Origin: Chloroflexota bacterium
GTDB taxonomy: Bacteria > Chloroflexota > Dehalococcoidia > Lucifugimonadales > Lucifugimonadaceae
NCBI GenBank assembly: GCA_013204555.1
Contig: JABMNO010000036.1
Span: forward strand, 1 to 64,000
Length of the DNA: 64,000 bases
Direction of reading: 5' to 3'
Shown here: in pieces, positions 44,795-53,395 of the stretch
Layout: each line of letters opens with the position of its first letter
Position numbering within the stretch: the first letter of the stretch is position 1
Made by a program: the position numbers and the translations under genes
The notes under the pieces: model-generated
What the model saw: only the letters and a program-made list of their open reading frames with translations
Told to the model about the DNA's origin: nothing
Database searches by the model: none

Positions 44795-45865
44795 GTGAGT
44801 ACCATCGCATATAACGAACCTTCACGCGTGATCGTAGGAGTCGATACCCATCAGGATGAGCACGTTGCCATCGCCATAAACGGGGATGGAGCCTATCTGG
44901 GTGAGTATCGGATCGAGACGACCCTCGCAGGGTATGCAGATCTGGAGCGTTGGTCATCCAACTTCGGAACCATTGCAGCCTTTGGGGTAGAAGGGACCGG
45001 GTCGTATGGCGCCGGGCTATCCCGCTTTCTTACCGGAGAGAAGTATCAGGTTTTTGAGGTCAACCGGCCTGATCGTTCGACTCGTCGCAGGCTTGGCAAG
45101 AGCGATTCTATTGATGCAGAGGCCGCTGCTCGCTCAGTCCGAGCCGGGATGGCAGAAGGGACTCCGAAGTCTGGTGATGGCAACGTTGAGATGATCCGTA
45201 TGCTCAAGGTCACCAGGGACTCTGCAATCAAGGCACGAAGCCAGGCGAAGAACCAGATGAAGTCACTGATCCTGACCGCTCCTGCTGAGCTGCGGGAGCG
45301 CTTCGAAGGTCTGAAGGCAAGCAAACTCGTAGATCGTTGTTTGCGGCTACGACCGGCTGAGATGACAACGCCAACTACGATAGCAAAGTTCGCACTCCGC
45401 TCACTCGCTCGTCGCCAGGGGCAACTGGATACTGAGATATCCAAGATCGACGTTGAACTGACCCGGCTTACGAAACAGACGGCTCCGGCACTTGTCGAGG
45501 CGTTTGGGATGGGACCTAATACTGCGGCTACACTGCTCGTAGCTGCTGGAGACAACGTTGAGAGGATTACGTCTGAGTCTGCCTTCGCGGCATTGTGCGG
45601 TGTATCTCCGATACCCGCTTCATCAGGCAAGACCACTCGGTGGCGTCTCAGTCGCGGGGGTAATCGGCAAGCCAACTCCGCACTGCACCAGATCGTGATC
45701 GTCCGCCTCAAGTCTGACAGGCGCACTCGAGACTACATGGAACGTCGCATCCGAGAGGGGAAGAGCAAGTTAGAGGTGATCCGGTGTCTCAAGCGATACG
45801 TCGCCAGAGAGGTGTTCAATATCCTCAAGAATCTCCCAACCTCTCAGGCCAAAATGGTCGCTTGA
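44795..45865 (+). CDS. IS110-family transposase (DEDD recombinase)
   Basis: 356 residues from GTG 44795, with GAGGAG 6 nt upstream. The RuvC-like DEDD residues are D17 (VGVDTH), E66 (VEGTGSYG), D104 and D107 (KSDSIDAEAA). The C-terminal Tnp_20 domain (about 235-340) contains CGVSPIPASSGKTTRWRLSRGGN with the catalytic Ser near 276-277. Both domains are intact and the frame is unbroken, so it could be active. It sits between a catabolic enolase/Nudix pair and another enolase gene. IS110 recombinases use a bridge RNA to choose targets. Confidence 0.94.
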   Translation: MSTIAYNEPSRVIVGVDTHQDEHVAIAINGDGAYLGEYRIETTLAGYADLERWSSNFGTIAAFGVEGTGSYGAGLSRFLTGEKYQVFEVNRPDRSTRRRLGKSDSIDAEAAARSVRAGMAEGTPKSGDGNVEMIRMLKVTRDSAIKARSQAKNQMKSLILTAPAELRERFEGLKASKLVDRCLRLRPAEMTTPTTIAKFALRSLARRQGQLDTEISKIDVELTRLTKQTAPALVEAFGMGPNTAATLLVAAGDNVERITSESAFAALCGVSPIPASSGKTTRWRLSRGGNRQANSALHQIVIVRLKSDRRTRDYMERRIREGKSKLEVIRCLKRYVAREVFNILKNLPTSQAKMVA

Positions 45866-45940
45866 CATCTATAGGAGCATCGGATGGGGGAGGGCGCGTG
45901 ATATCGAATCAGCCGTGGTGAGCGAACCTTAATTTTGTCG

Positions 45941-45979
45941 TTCTGAGGAGGGTGGCTCCGAGAGCGACGTGAGAACCTC
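45941..45979 (+). repeat. Dispersed intergenic repeat (CTGAG...GACGTGAG family)
   Basis: TTCTGAGGAGGGTGGCTCC is followed by GACGTGAG and matches 25499-25538 in order and spacing. A reverse copy is at 44536-44573, on the other side of the IS110 element. Confidence 0.6.
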
Positions 45980-46010
45980 ATCTTCCACGCCACATCACCA
46001 TCCCCGCGAT

Positions 46011-46060
46011 GTCATCCTGAGCGAAGGCGGGTCCGCGCCGCTGTCGAAGGATCTGGAGTA
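46011..46060 (+). repeat. GTCATCCTGAGC / GTCGAAGGATCTGG repeat
   Basis: The two motifs flank a GC-rich centre and resemble widely dispersed extragenic repeats seen in many environmental bacterial genomes. The end motif resembles the loop of 42175-42239 read in reverse. Confidence 0.45.
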
Positions 46061-46208
46061 TTCGACGTCAACACCGGGTGAACCAGGCGCCAACGGCTCG
46101 ATGTCACCGTGATGGCGGACTCAACATTTGAGATCCTTCAACTCCGCTATCGCTGCGTTCAGGATGGCATGGCTGTGACATCTGCCGTTGCGTATGTTGG
46201 GAGTGCCA

Positions 46209-47414
46209 TTACCGCGCTCCAGGATATTCAATCGGAGGATGCTTCAACAGCTCCTCCTCAATCAAATCAGAGCCCAGTCCTGGCCTGTCCGTGATCTGCA
46301 AATGGCCGTTCTTTATCTCAAACGGGTGCGTCATGATGTCGTCTCGCCATGGAGCATCATCCACGTCAAACTCCTGAATAAAGAAGTTCGGTACCGTGGC
46401 GTCGACAGCGGCTGAAACCAGCGTGTTGATTGGGCTGTGGCAGTTGTGCGGCGCAAAGAGAGTGTCATACGCGTTAGCGAGGTCTGCGATCTTTTTGCCC
46501 ATTGTGATGCCGTTCCAGGCGAGGTCCGGCATGATGATGTCCTGCGAGTAGTTCTGCAGGAAGGGCCGATATCCGGTGGTTCCAAAGATGCTCTCGCCGG
46601 TACAAATCGTTGTTGTGGTTGAGTCCCGAATCACTCGCAGCGCTTCTGCGTCGAATGTCTCGGTCTCCAGCCACATCATGTCGAACGGCTCCAGCGCCTG
46701 GGCTAACTTGATTGTGCCGCCAAGTTTGAATGAAAACGCCACGTCCAGCGCGATGCCGATATCTGGCCCCAACTCTTCGCGGAACGTGCCCACAACCGCC
46801 TCTGCGTTGCGGCGAACGGAAGCCGGAGCATCTCCCGCTGGAGCCGAGTCACCCAGCCCGGGTTTGATTGGCAGAGCGTCCGGGCGGTCCTTGAGACTGA
46901 TCAAGTTAGTCTTGATAGCGGTGTATCCGCGGTCTTTCACTTCCTGGGCGACCTCTCGGAGATCGTCGGTGGTCTGGACTTGTTTGACGCCAAGCCGGTC
47001 GGTCATGAACTTCGGGCGCGCTCGCGTTGAGCCGCAATGCGACCAGTACAAGCGCAGTTCATCACGCATCTTGCCGCCAAGGAGTTGCCACACCGGCGCG
47101 TTGAGAACCTTGCCACGGATGTCCCAGAGCGCAGAGTCGATACCCGACATGGCCTTCGACGCGATTCCCGCTGTATGCCGGATGGACACGTTATGAAGGT
47201 CCCACCAGATGGCCTCAACCTGCATGGGGTCTCGGCCCACAACGAACTCTGCAAGGCGATCCACCGTGGCAGTAATAGGTCCGGGAGCGCCCCAGTCACT
47301 GCAGTCACCCCAGCCAACGACACCGGGATCCGATGTCTCCACCTTCACGAACGTCCACGGCCTGAATCCGCCATCGACGATGAATGTTTTGATATTCGTG
47401 ATTTTGAGTGCCAT
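46209..47414 (-). CDS. Enolase-superfamily enzyme (mandelate racemase/muconate lactonizing type)
   Basis: A 401-residue enzyme. K168 (AIKTN) stands at the catalytic Lys position, metal ligands are D224 (LDVAFS), E250 (WLETE) and E274 (CTGES), and the D297/H323 pair (MPDLAW and APHNCH) marks the mandelate racemase group. GIDSALWDIRGK (91-102) in the N-terminal part is standard. It likely dehydrates or racemises a hydroxyacid. AAAGGAG precedes the ATG. It follows the CoA-transferase on the same strand after 14 bp, so the two form an operon; an acid made by one may be activated by the other. Confidence 0.88.
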   Translation of the reverse strand: MALKITNIKTFIVDGGFRPWTFVKVETSDPGVVGWGDCSDWGAPGPITATVDRLAEFVVGRDPMQVEAIWWDLHNVSIRHTAGIASKAMSGIDSALWDIRGKVLNAPVWQLLGGKMRDELRLYWSHCGSTRARPKFMTDRLGVKQVQTTDDLREVAQEVKDRGYTAIKTNLISLKDRPDALPIKPGLGDSAPAGDAPASVRRNAEAVVGTFREELGPDIGIALDVAFSFKLGGTIKLAQALEPFDMMWLETETFDAEALRVIRDSTTTTICTGESIFGTTGYRPFLQNYSQDIIMPDLAWNGITMGKKIADLANAYDTLFAPHNCHSPINTLVSAAVDATVPNFFIQEFDVDDAPWRDDIMTHPFEIKNGHLQITDRPGLGSDLIEEELLKHPPIEYPGAR

Positions 47415-47428
47415 ATAGCTACTCTCCT

Positions 47429-48634
47429 TTAGACCTGCGGGCCGGCGACGCCCTGCTCTCGAAGCGCCTTTATCTCGTCTGCTGAGTAGCCCGCAAACTC
47501 CAGTATCTCGTCGGTGTGCTGCCCCAGTATCGGAGCGGCTGATTTCATCTGCGCGGGCGTGCCTGACATCTTCACCGGGTTGCCAATGTTGTGCGTTTCG
47601 CCCGAGATCGGATGTTCAAGGACAACATCCATGCCGCGGGCAATGACCTGTGGATCGGACCACGCCTCCTCCATGTTGTAAATCGGCCCCGCCGGTACGC
47701 CAGCCGCCGCAAGCACATCAATCCAGTGCGCGGTTGGCTGCTGCGTGGTGGTTTTCTCCAACTCCGCCTCTAGCTGATCCAGCGACCCCATCCGCGCTGC
47801 GTTGCTGGAGAATCGTTCATCTTCCAGGAGTTCGTCACGTCCGATCGCATGGGCGAAGCGCTCCCAGTTGTTCTGGTTTGCGGCGCCAATGTTGAAGTAG
47901 CCGTCGGCAGTCCGCAGCGCCTGGTACGGTGCCGCTAGCCGGTGCCGCGATCCGGCCGGTTCAACGCTCGTCCCCTCAGAGAAGTAGATGGCGGACTCCC
48001 ACACGGTGTACGCCATCGCCGACTCAAGGAGCGACGTCTCAAGATGCTGGCCTTCGCCCGTTTTGAGGCGGTTCACATAGGCTGCGAGTATCCCGTACAC
48101 GGAGAACATCCCGGCATTGAGATCGGCCACTGGCACTGCAATCTTGGCGGGCGGGGAATCTGGGTGGCCGTTGGCGCTCATCAGGCCACTCATGCCCTGC
48201 GCCACAAGATCAAAGCCGGCTCGTTTCCCGTACGGGCCGGTTAGCCCAAAACCCGAGATGGAACAGTAGACCAGCGCAGGATTTATCACCTTGAGGTCGT
48301 CCCAGCCCAGCCCATTGCGCGCCATTGAACCAGGCCGCGAGTTCTCAATGAGGATATCTGATTTGGCGACGAGCCTCTTGAACGCCTCCTTGCCATCGTC
48401 AGAACGTATATCTAGAACAATCGAGCGCTTATTCCGATTCATCTGGAGGAATGCGGCGGACTCACCCTCGATAAAGGGCGGGCCCATGCGACGCGTATCG
48501 TCACCGCCTGTTGGCTTCTCAACTTTGATTACGTTGGCGCCCATATCCGCCAGGAGCATGGTGCAGAATGGGCCTGCGAGGATTTGACTGGCATCGAGGA
48601 CGGTCACGCCGTCGAGAGCACCGCCGTTTGTCAT
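47429..48634 (-). CDS. Family III CoA-transferase (CaiB/BaiF type)
   Basis: 401 residues from ATG 48634; a TTG at 48646 directly on GGAG is less likely. LDGVTVLDASQILAGPFCTM and DMGANVIKVEKP at the N-terminus and the catalytic Asp near 142 (RAGFDLVAQGMSG) define the family. ILGQHTDEILEFAGYS is the usual C-terminal motif. Closer to the typical formyl-/succinyl-CoA:acid transferases than the copy at 25.7-27 kb. It is the first gene of a two-gene operon with the enolase-superfamily gene. Confidence 0.93.
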   Translation of the reverse strand: MTNGGALDGVTVLDASQILAGPFCTMLLADMGANVIKVEKPTGGDDTRRMGPPFIEGESAAFLQMNRNKRSIVLDIRSDDGKEAFKRLVAKSDILIENSRPGSMARNGLGWDDLKVINPALVYCSISGFGLTGPYGKRAGFDLVAQGMSGLMSANGHPDSPPAKIAVPVADLNAGMFSVYGILAAYVNRLKTGEGQHLETSLLESAMAYTVWESAIYFSEGTSVEPAGSRHRLAAPYQALRTADGYFNIGAANQNNWERFAHAIGRDELLEDERFSSNAARMGSLDQLEAELEKTTTQQPTAHWIDVLAAAGVPAGPIYNMEEAWSDPQVIARGMDVVLEHPISGETHNIGNPVKMSGTPAQMKSAAPILGQHTDEILEFAGYSADEIKALREQGVAGPQV

Positions 48635-48770
48635 AAGAGCGTTCAACTCCGAATTAGTGGCTTTGGCGGCAGTGATGTTACTCGCCTCACACCCGCTGCG
48701 GCATGTTGAGGTGAGCCGAAGAGGGCGGCGTTCCCTCTGAATAATCTGCAGGTGCTGTCCACGCGCATTC

Positions 48771-49784
48771 CTACGTGGTGCCGTGAAACGCCCCCACCAG
48801 ATCGACCTCGCGCTTGCTCCCTATGTAAAACGGCGATCTCTGGTGCAAGCCCGTTGGAGTGAGATCGAGAATCGGGGTAGTCCCGTTCGTCGCGGCGCCA
48901 CCAGCCTGTTCCGCCACGAACGCCATCGGTGCGCACTCGTACAACATGCGCAGCTTTCCTTCTGGATTCGTGGTGTTACCGGGGTACGCGAAAATTCCGC
49001 CTTTCAACAGAATACGGTGAAAGTCTGCCACCAACGCGCCAATGTATCTGGCGCTGTAAGGCCGTCCAGTGTCGGGGTCATTCTCTTTCACGTAGTTCAC
49101 CCATTGGCGGTCGGGCATGAGCCAGGTGCCTGAGTTGCCCTCATTGGTTGAGTAGACATTCGATTTCTCTGGGAACTTAAGGTCAGGCGTCGTCAGGTGG
49201 TACTCGCCCATCGTCTGGTCCAGCGTGAATGCGTGGACGCCCTGGCCCGTGGTGTAGCAGAAGATGGTGGACGAGCCGTACAGGATGTACCCGGCGGCCA
49301 CCTGGTTTCGACCGGGCTGAAGCAGGTCAGCATCTGAGCACTCACCAGAGGGGGACTTACGCGGATAGATCGAAAAAATCGTGCCGATGGGAGCCGCTAC
49401 ATCTATGTTGGATGAACCGTCGACCGGGTCGTAGCTAACCACGTACTTGCCGGATTCCGCACCACTTTCCGGGAATACCGGCCGGTCCAACTCCTCCGAG
49501 CCTATTGCACAGACCAGACCCGTCTCAGAAAGAAGGTCAATGAATAGCTCGTTGGACCAGTCGTCCAGTTTGGCGACCTCCTCGCCCTGCACGTTGACTC
49601 GCCCCGTGTAGCCCGTCGCCTCCACCAGCCCTGCCAGGTTGATCTGGCGAGATATTAGCTTGCCGCCGAGGGCTATTGCGCTCAGGAGGGATGTGAAGTC
49701 GCCCGTGGCTTCCGGGTACTCACTCTGTCGACTGCGGATGAATCGGCTGAGCGTGGGTGGAAGCCCCTGAGTGTTGCTGTTCAT
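48771..49784 (-). CDS. fbp: Fructose-1,6-bisphosphatase class I
   Basis: A 337-residue enzyme that removes the C1 phosphate of fructose 1,6-bisphosphate in gluconeogenesis. Metal ligands lie in GSEE (95-98) and DPVDGSS (119-125), and the substrate motif KLRMLYECAPMAFVAEQAGG is near 277-296. GGIFAYPG is also conserved. Length fits class I. It is divergent from a class I aldolase with 286 bp between, so the two gluconeogenic steps are paired around one control region. Confidence 0.95.
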   Translation of the reverse strand: MNSNTQGLPPTLSRFIRSRQSEYPEATGDFTSLLSAIALGGKLISRQINLAGLVEATGYTGRVNVQGEEVAKLDDWSNELFIDLLSETGLVCAIGSEELDRPVFPESGAESGKYVVSYDPVDGSSNIDVAAPIGTIFSIYPRKSPSGECSDADLLQPGRNQVAAGYILYGSSTIFCYTTGQGVHAFTLDQTMGEYHLTTPDLKFPEKSNVYSTNEGNSGTWLMPDRQWVNYVKENDPDTGRPYSARYIGALVADFHRILLKGGIFAYPGNTTNPEGKLRMLYECAPMAFVAEQAGGAATNGTTPILDLTPTGLHQRSPFYIGSKREVDLVGAFHGTT

Positions 49785-50070
49785 TCATGCACCTGCCCCA
49801 CGCGCCATTTGAGGCACGATTCATTGGCTTGCTGTCGGGTGTTCGCTGCCCAACGTTGGGATTTCTGGCATCGGTATCTCTTTATCTTGATTGCAACCGT
49901 TTTGATGATGAATCAAGGCGGGACGAGATCTCAAGTTTTCCACCATTCAAGCCCATCCCGGACACTGACCGACGATAACGTTCAACTCAACATACAGTTA
50001 ACGGGCTCGCCAGAGAAGCCACAAAAGCCAGGACTCTCCCTCACACGAATTTATTGCTCAGGAGCCGGAT
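49785..50070. promoter_or_regulatory. Shared control region of fbp and class I aldolase genes
   Basis: A 286-bp divergent intergenic region. AT-rich stretches near 49880-49920 (TTTATCTTGATTGC, TTTTGATGATGAATC) are the best promoter candidates, and AGGAG (50060-50064) is the aldolase ribosome site. No clear operator palindrome is visible. Confidence 0.4.
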
Positions 50071-51090
50071 ATGGACACTTCAACGCTTTCAGACGTCGCC
50101 AATCGCATGGTCGCTCCCGGAAAAGGGATTCTTGCCGCAGACGAGAGTACGGGCACGATTGGCAGCCGTCTCTTAAGCATTGGCCTCGAAAATACCGAGG
50201 ACAATCGTCGATCCTGGCGGGAGATCCTATTCACCACGCCTGGAATCGAAGAACAGATCAGTGGAGTCATCCTCTATGACGAGACGATTCGACAGAACGG
50301 CTCTGATGGCAAGCGCCTTATCGACAATCTGACCTCCCTCGGAATCATGCCGGGCATCAAGGTGGACAAGAGCACCTCACCACTTGAAAACGCTCCCGGT
50401 GAGCTCTTTACCAGCGGTCTTGATGGACTACGCGATCGACTGGCTGAGTACCGAAACCTCGGCGCCACATTCGCGAAGTGGAGAGCTGTGATCACAGTCG
50501 CCCACGGCATTCCGACTGCACGCGGTATCAAAGTCAATTCGGAAGCGCTCGCCCGGTACGCCGGACTCTGCCAGGAGGCTGGCATAGTCCCCATCGTGGA
50601 ACCCGAAGTTCTCATGGATGGCGATCACACAATTGAAAAATGCTATGCGGCCACCGAAGCCACTCTTAGCCAGGTGTTCTCTGATCTCATCGACTCGGGT
50701 GTTTATCTTGAAGGCATCGTTCTCAAGCCCAACATGGTCCTCAGCGGATCAGATGCTCCCAACAGGGCGGATGCAGCCGAAGTGGCGGAGCGGACGATCA
50801 CATGTTTCCGACGCACAGTCCCGGCGGCCGTTCCCGGCATAGCGTTCCTATCAGGTGGCCAGGGAGACGAAGAGGCAACAGTCAACTTGGACGCGATGAA
50901 CCGATCAGAACTCGACCGACCATGGAATATGACGTTTTCATACGGGCGAGGTCTCCAGGCCGCTCCGCTGAAGAAGTGGGGACAGGACACCTCAGACATT
51001 ACTGGCACCCAGGAAGTGTTCGCCCGTCGGGCAAAGATCGTTGCAGCCGCAAGCAGAGGCGAGTACAGCGCTGACATGGAGCGTGGCTAG
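50071..51090 (+). CDS. Fructose-bisphosphate aldolase class I
   Basis: A 339-residue class I aldolase. Seen: APGKGILAADESTGTI (16-31), GVILYDETIRQ, GIKVDKS, and the Schiff-base Lys at 219 (GIVLKPNMVLSG), then FLSGGQGDEEAT and the C-terminal WNMTFSYGRGLQ. It forms or splits fructose 1,6-bisphosphate without a metal. GGAG precedes the ATG. Divergence from fbp suggests gluconeogenic use. The stop codon and the stop of the convergent DUF2851 gene share the palindrome CTAG (51087-51090). Confidence 0.95.
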   Translation: MDTSTLSDVANRMVAPGKGILAADESTGTIGSRLLSIGLENTEDNRRSWREILFTTPGIEEQISGVILYDETIRQNGSDGKRLIDNLTSLGIMPGIKVDKSTSPLENAPGELFTSGLDGLRDRLAEYRNLGATFAKWRAVITVAHGIPTARGIKVNSEALARYAGLCQEAGIVPIVEPEVLMDGDHTIEKCYAATEATLSQVFSDLIDSGVYLEGIVLKPNMVLSGSDAPNRADAAEVAERTITCFRRTVPAAVPGIAFLSGGQGDEEATVNLDAMNRSELDRPWNMTFSYGRGLQAAPLKKWGQDTSDITGTQEVFARRAKIVAAASRGEYSADMERG

Positions 51091-52280
51091 CTGAGGTAGG
51101 CCGACATTCCGGATCCATCCCAACGTTCAGCAATTCCAGACCGCGTCATTGAGCGATAGATCAGACCCTGCTGCTGGCGTCCGCCCTCCACGCGCTTTTT
51201 GAGTCCGACGACCCGGCGCATCTCGCGAGTGATCGAGTTCTCAGATGATTTCGGGAACTCCCGGTAAAGAGAGATGGATCGCTCGTAGACATGCCAGTGT
51301 CCGGCTCGCCGGGAAACGGCATGCACGGTTGGCAGCACAGCGTTGATGGCAATATCGACCGCACGACTCTTACCTATCAAAGCGCGACGATCTCCAACGC
51401 CTTGAACCATGAGCGCTGCGATCAGATCGTCTGGAGTCGTGTCGCCCCCGATTAACTCGAACATGCAATCAACAGGCCCGCGTGATCCCAGCCATCGATG
51501 AGCGAGCGCAGCAGCGCCTTCAATGCGATTCTTCGGCGAGTTATCGGGCCTTCCACTCGCCTTCGACCATTCCGGGACAGCGCCGATAATCCGAGTACCT
51601 GAATCGCCGTCCTGAATATCGAAGCCAGCTCCCTGCCGGAGCAACAATGCAACTTCGCTCGGAGGGCCGTTCTTGAATCTGGTCTGCAACATGCTCCACG
51701 GCACACGCGCGGAGAGTTGACGGAAGGGCTTCCGGTTTTTTGAGTACCCAAGGCACTCAAGGACCTCTGCCCACAACACTTGATCACCTTCGGCGCGGGC
51801 GAGGTCCAGTTCTAGACCGGCGCTCCGCGCGAAAAATCGCCGATCTCCCGCCTCATCCAACGTGAGCTTTGGAATCTCGGCCGACGGTCTGACAGGATGG
51901 CCTCCTCGCATCGCACCCGGCTTTAGCAGAAGGAACGGGATTCGGACGCCGGAACTGGCCTGGACCTCATCGCCCTCTTCGGAGCCAGTCACATGAAAGA
52001 TCACCCCGTTATATCCGGGATCTCGATCATGCCCGTGCGAATACCAGCCCGACCGCCGTACATGGATCTCAATATCGCCCCGGTGCACCACGCCATCCGG
52101 GTCAGTAACTACTGCGTCCACGAAATCCGGTCCGCCGCCGGGCGCTGGCCTGCCTGAGTACATCACCTGATAGGTCTTTCCGTCCCTGTCAGTCACGCTC
52201 TTAGACCGACGCCATGCAGAATGCAGCACCGATTCAGCGAGCGGGCGTGAGCCGCTGCGCCGAGGTTCGCCCAGCCTCAA
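51087..52280 (-). CDS. DUF2851 family protein
   Basis: About 397 residues from TTG 52280 (MRLGEPRRSG...). The frame is open to 52367, but that extension would read through a perfect terminator hairpin (52325-52354) and is rejected. Conserved blocks are LAESVLHSAWRR, APGGGPDFVDAVV, RGDIEIHVRRSGWYSHGHDRDPGYNGVIFHVT, and a C-terminal helical region. The GDIEIH...W..HGH.RD..Y..V pattern is diagnostic for DUF2851, whose function is unknown but whose charged, His-rich core hints at a nuclease or metal enzyme. It is convergent with the aldolase. Confidence 0.8.
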   Translation of the reverse strand: MRLGEPRRSGSRPLAESVLHSAWRRSKSVTDRDGKTYQVMYSGRPAPGGGPDFVDAVVTDPDGVVHRGDIEIHVRRSGWYSHGHDRDPGYNGVIFHVTGSEEGDEVQASSGVRIPFLLLKPGAMRGGHPVRPSAEIPKLTLDEAGDRRFFARSAGLELDLARAEGDQVLWAEVLECLGYSKNRKPFRQLSARVPWSMLQTRFKNGPPSEVALLLRQGAGFDIQDGDSGTRIIGAVPEWSKASGRPDNSPKNRIEGAAALAHRWLGSRGPVDCMFELIGGDTTPDDLIAALMVQGVGDRRALIGKSRAVDIAINAVLPTVHAVSRRAGHWHVYERSISLYREFPKSSENSITREMRRVVGLKKRVEGGRQQQGLIYRSMTRSGIAERWDGSGMSAYLS

Positions 52281-52324
52281 ATACGCCGAGGTTAAATAAG
52301 GTGGGCAAAAATATATATGAAACG

Positions 52325-52354
52325 AAGAAGGCCGGGTTTGTACCCGGCCTTCTT
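52325..52354 (-). terminator. Intrinsic terminator after HpcH/HpaI aldolase
   Basis: AAGAAGGCCGGGT and ACCCGGCCTTCTT are perfect 13-bp inverted arms with a TTGT loop. T-rich sequence follows on the minus strand (TTCGTTTCATATATATTTTT). It lies 22 bp after the stop of the minus-strand aldolase. Confidence 0.88.
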
Positions 52355-52376
52355 TTACGAGCATCATCTGAGAAGA

Positions 52377-53126
52377 TTAGCTGCCCGTGTATGGAATCTC
52401 CGAGTGCTCCGCGGCAAAGGCGCGGACGTGCCCCATCATCAGATCCTGAATTCCAAGGGTAATCGCTCGGCCATCGGACTTTCCCGCGGCCTTCGCTCGC
52501 GCCTCTGCGTCTTCCGTCCGCTTCACGCGCTCCGGGTGATCAGGCTCTCCCGGGTAGCCAAGAGAAGCTGCGAAGTCGTTGGGCCCACCAACAATTCCGC
52601 TCAGTCCCGGTACAGCCAGAATGTCATCGAGGTTCTCGTACGCCTTCTTGGACTCGATCTGGGCTGAAACAATCATGTTCTCATTGGCCCAGTTGGCGAA
52701 TCCAAGCTTGCCACCGTACTTCTCGTTGAGCACCTTGTCGTCGTTGAGTTCCGTGCCGCGACCGCCGCCCCATGAGCGCCATCCAGTTGGAGGGAACAGA
52801 CATGCATCTGCAAGCGCCTGCGCCTCTGCACCGGTCTCCACATGCGGACCGGTTACGCCCTGAATCCCACGGTCCAACCAAAGGTTGATCGTGCTTGGCT
52901 GGTTGTTCGGAACCCTGGCCACAACGGACATGCTGTAGCCATTTGCCACTCGGCAGATCTCATCGACAGATTCGGGAGTAAATGCGCCGTGTTCACCATC
53001 CAGGCTGATGGCCTGGAATCCAGCATGCGCCGCCATCTCGATCAACGTCTGGTTATAGAACGTCATTGCGAAGACGAGCGCCTTAAAGCCTTCTTTGTTG
53101 CGTTTGAGAATTGAGTTTTCGATCAT
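52377..53126 (-). CDS. HpcH/HpaI aldolase family protein
   Basis: A 249-residue class II pyruvate-type aldolase or lyase. AISLDGEHGAF (39-49) holds the metal-proximal DxEH, VARVPNN the substrate Arg, and AQIESKKAYENLDDILAVPGLSGIVGGPNDFA (about 155-186) the Glu and Asp ligands. Such enzymes cleave 4-hydroxy-2-ketoacids to pyruvate and an aldehyde. It ends in a strong terminator and starts from ATG behind GGAAGG. A paralogue lies at 57 kb; the two share the DxEH and GPNDM/F motifs but differ in length and C-terminus. Confidence 0.9.
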   Translation of the reverse strand: MIENSILKRNKEGFKALVFAMTFYNQTLIEMAAHAGFQAISLDGEHGAFTPESVDEICRVANGYSMSVVARVPNNQPSTINLWLDRGIQGVTGPHVETGAEAQALADACLFPPTGWRSWGGGRGTELNDDKVLNEKYGGKLGFANWANENMIVSAQIESKKAYENLDDILAVPGLSGIVGGPNDFAASLGYPGEPDHPERVKRTEDAEARAKAAGKSDGRAITLGIQDLMMGHVRAFAAEHSEIPYTGS

Positions 53127-53330
53127 TCAGGTACCTTCCGAACGTTTTTCGAGTGCCGCAATCGACACTTGCTGTGCCTTGTGGAGCGGCAGTATACGCC
53201 CGCAGACACGGTAGTGGAGGCAGAGGCCACGCACTATCAAGAACTTGCGGAAATTAATTAACAGTGGGGAAGGGATTTAAACCCTGCAGGAGCGCCTCAA
53301 CGCTGTGAGTCGTCGATGTATCCGACGCGA

Positions 53331-53359
53331 AGAGGGGCAGGTTTGAAACCTGCCCCTCT
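53331..53359 (-). terminator. Terminator after Bug-like lipoprotein gene
   Basis: AGAGGGGCAGGTTT and AAACCTGCCCCTCT are inverted arms with almost no loop. It lies 37 bp after the stop of the minus-strand lipoprotein gene. A second short palindrome (AGGGATTTAAACCCT) sits about 60 bp further on. Confidence 0.65.
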
Positions 53360-53395
53360 CTCACTGTTACGAGTCAATGTCTGTGGGATTTACGC

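Larger units (their letters stand above)
44600..45880 (+). mobile_element. IS110-family insertion sequence (approximate limits)
   Basis: The element contains one IS110-type transposase. IS110 members lack terminal inverted repeats, so the ends are uncertain. TGAC followed by ATAGGAGC occurs at 44702-44716 and again at 45863-45878, bracketing the transposase; this direct repeat may mark the core and flanks. The non-coding part before the gene holds two hairpins (44608-44632 and 44670-44692), the place and type of structure expected for a bridge RNA in the IS110 group. Limits given include these hairpins. Confidence 0.5.
45866..46208. other. Intergenic region downstream of IS110 with stacked repeats
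   Basis: No supportable gene. It contains the possible right end of IS110 (45863-45878), a dispersed repeat (45941-45979), and a second repeat type (46011-46060). The last 100 bp precede the end of the enolase-superfamily gene and show nothing recognisable. Confidence 0.5.

Noticed and set aside
52281-52367. Longer N-terminus of the DUF2851 protein
   Set aside because: It would translate through a perfect 13-bp terminator hairpin of the upstream gene; the family begins near LAESVLHSAWRR, close to TTG 52280.
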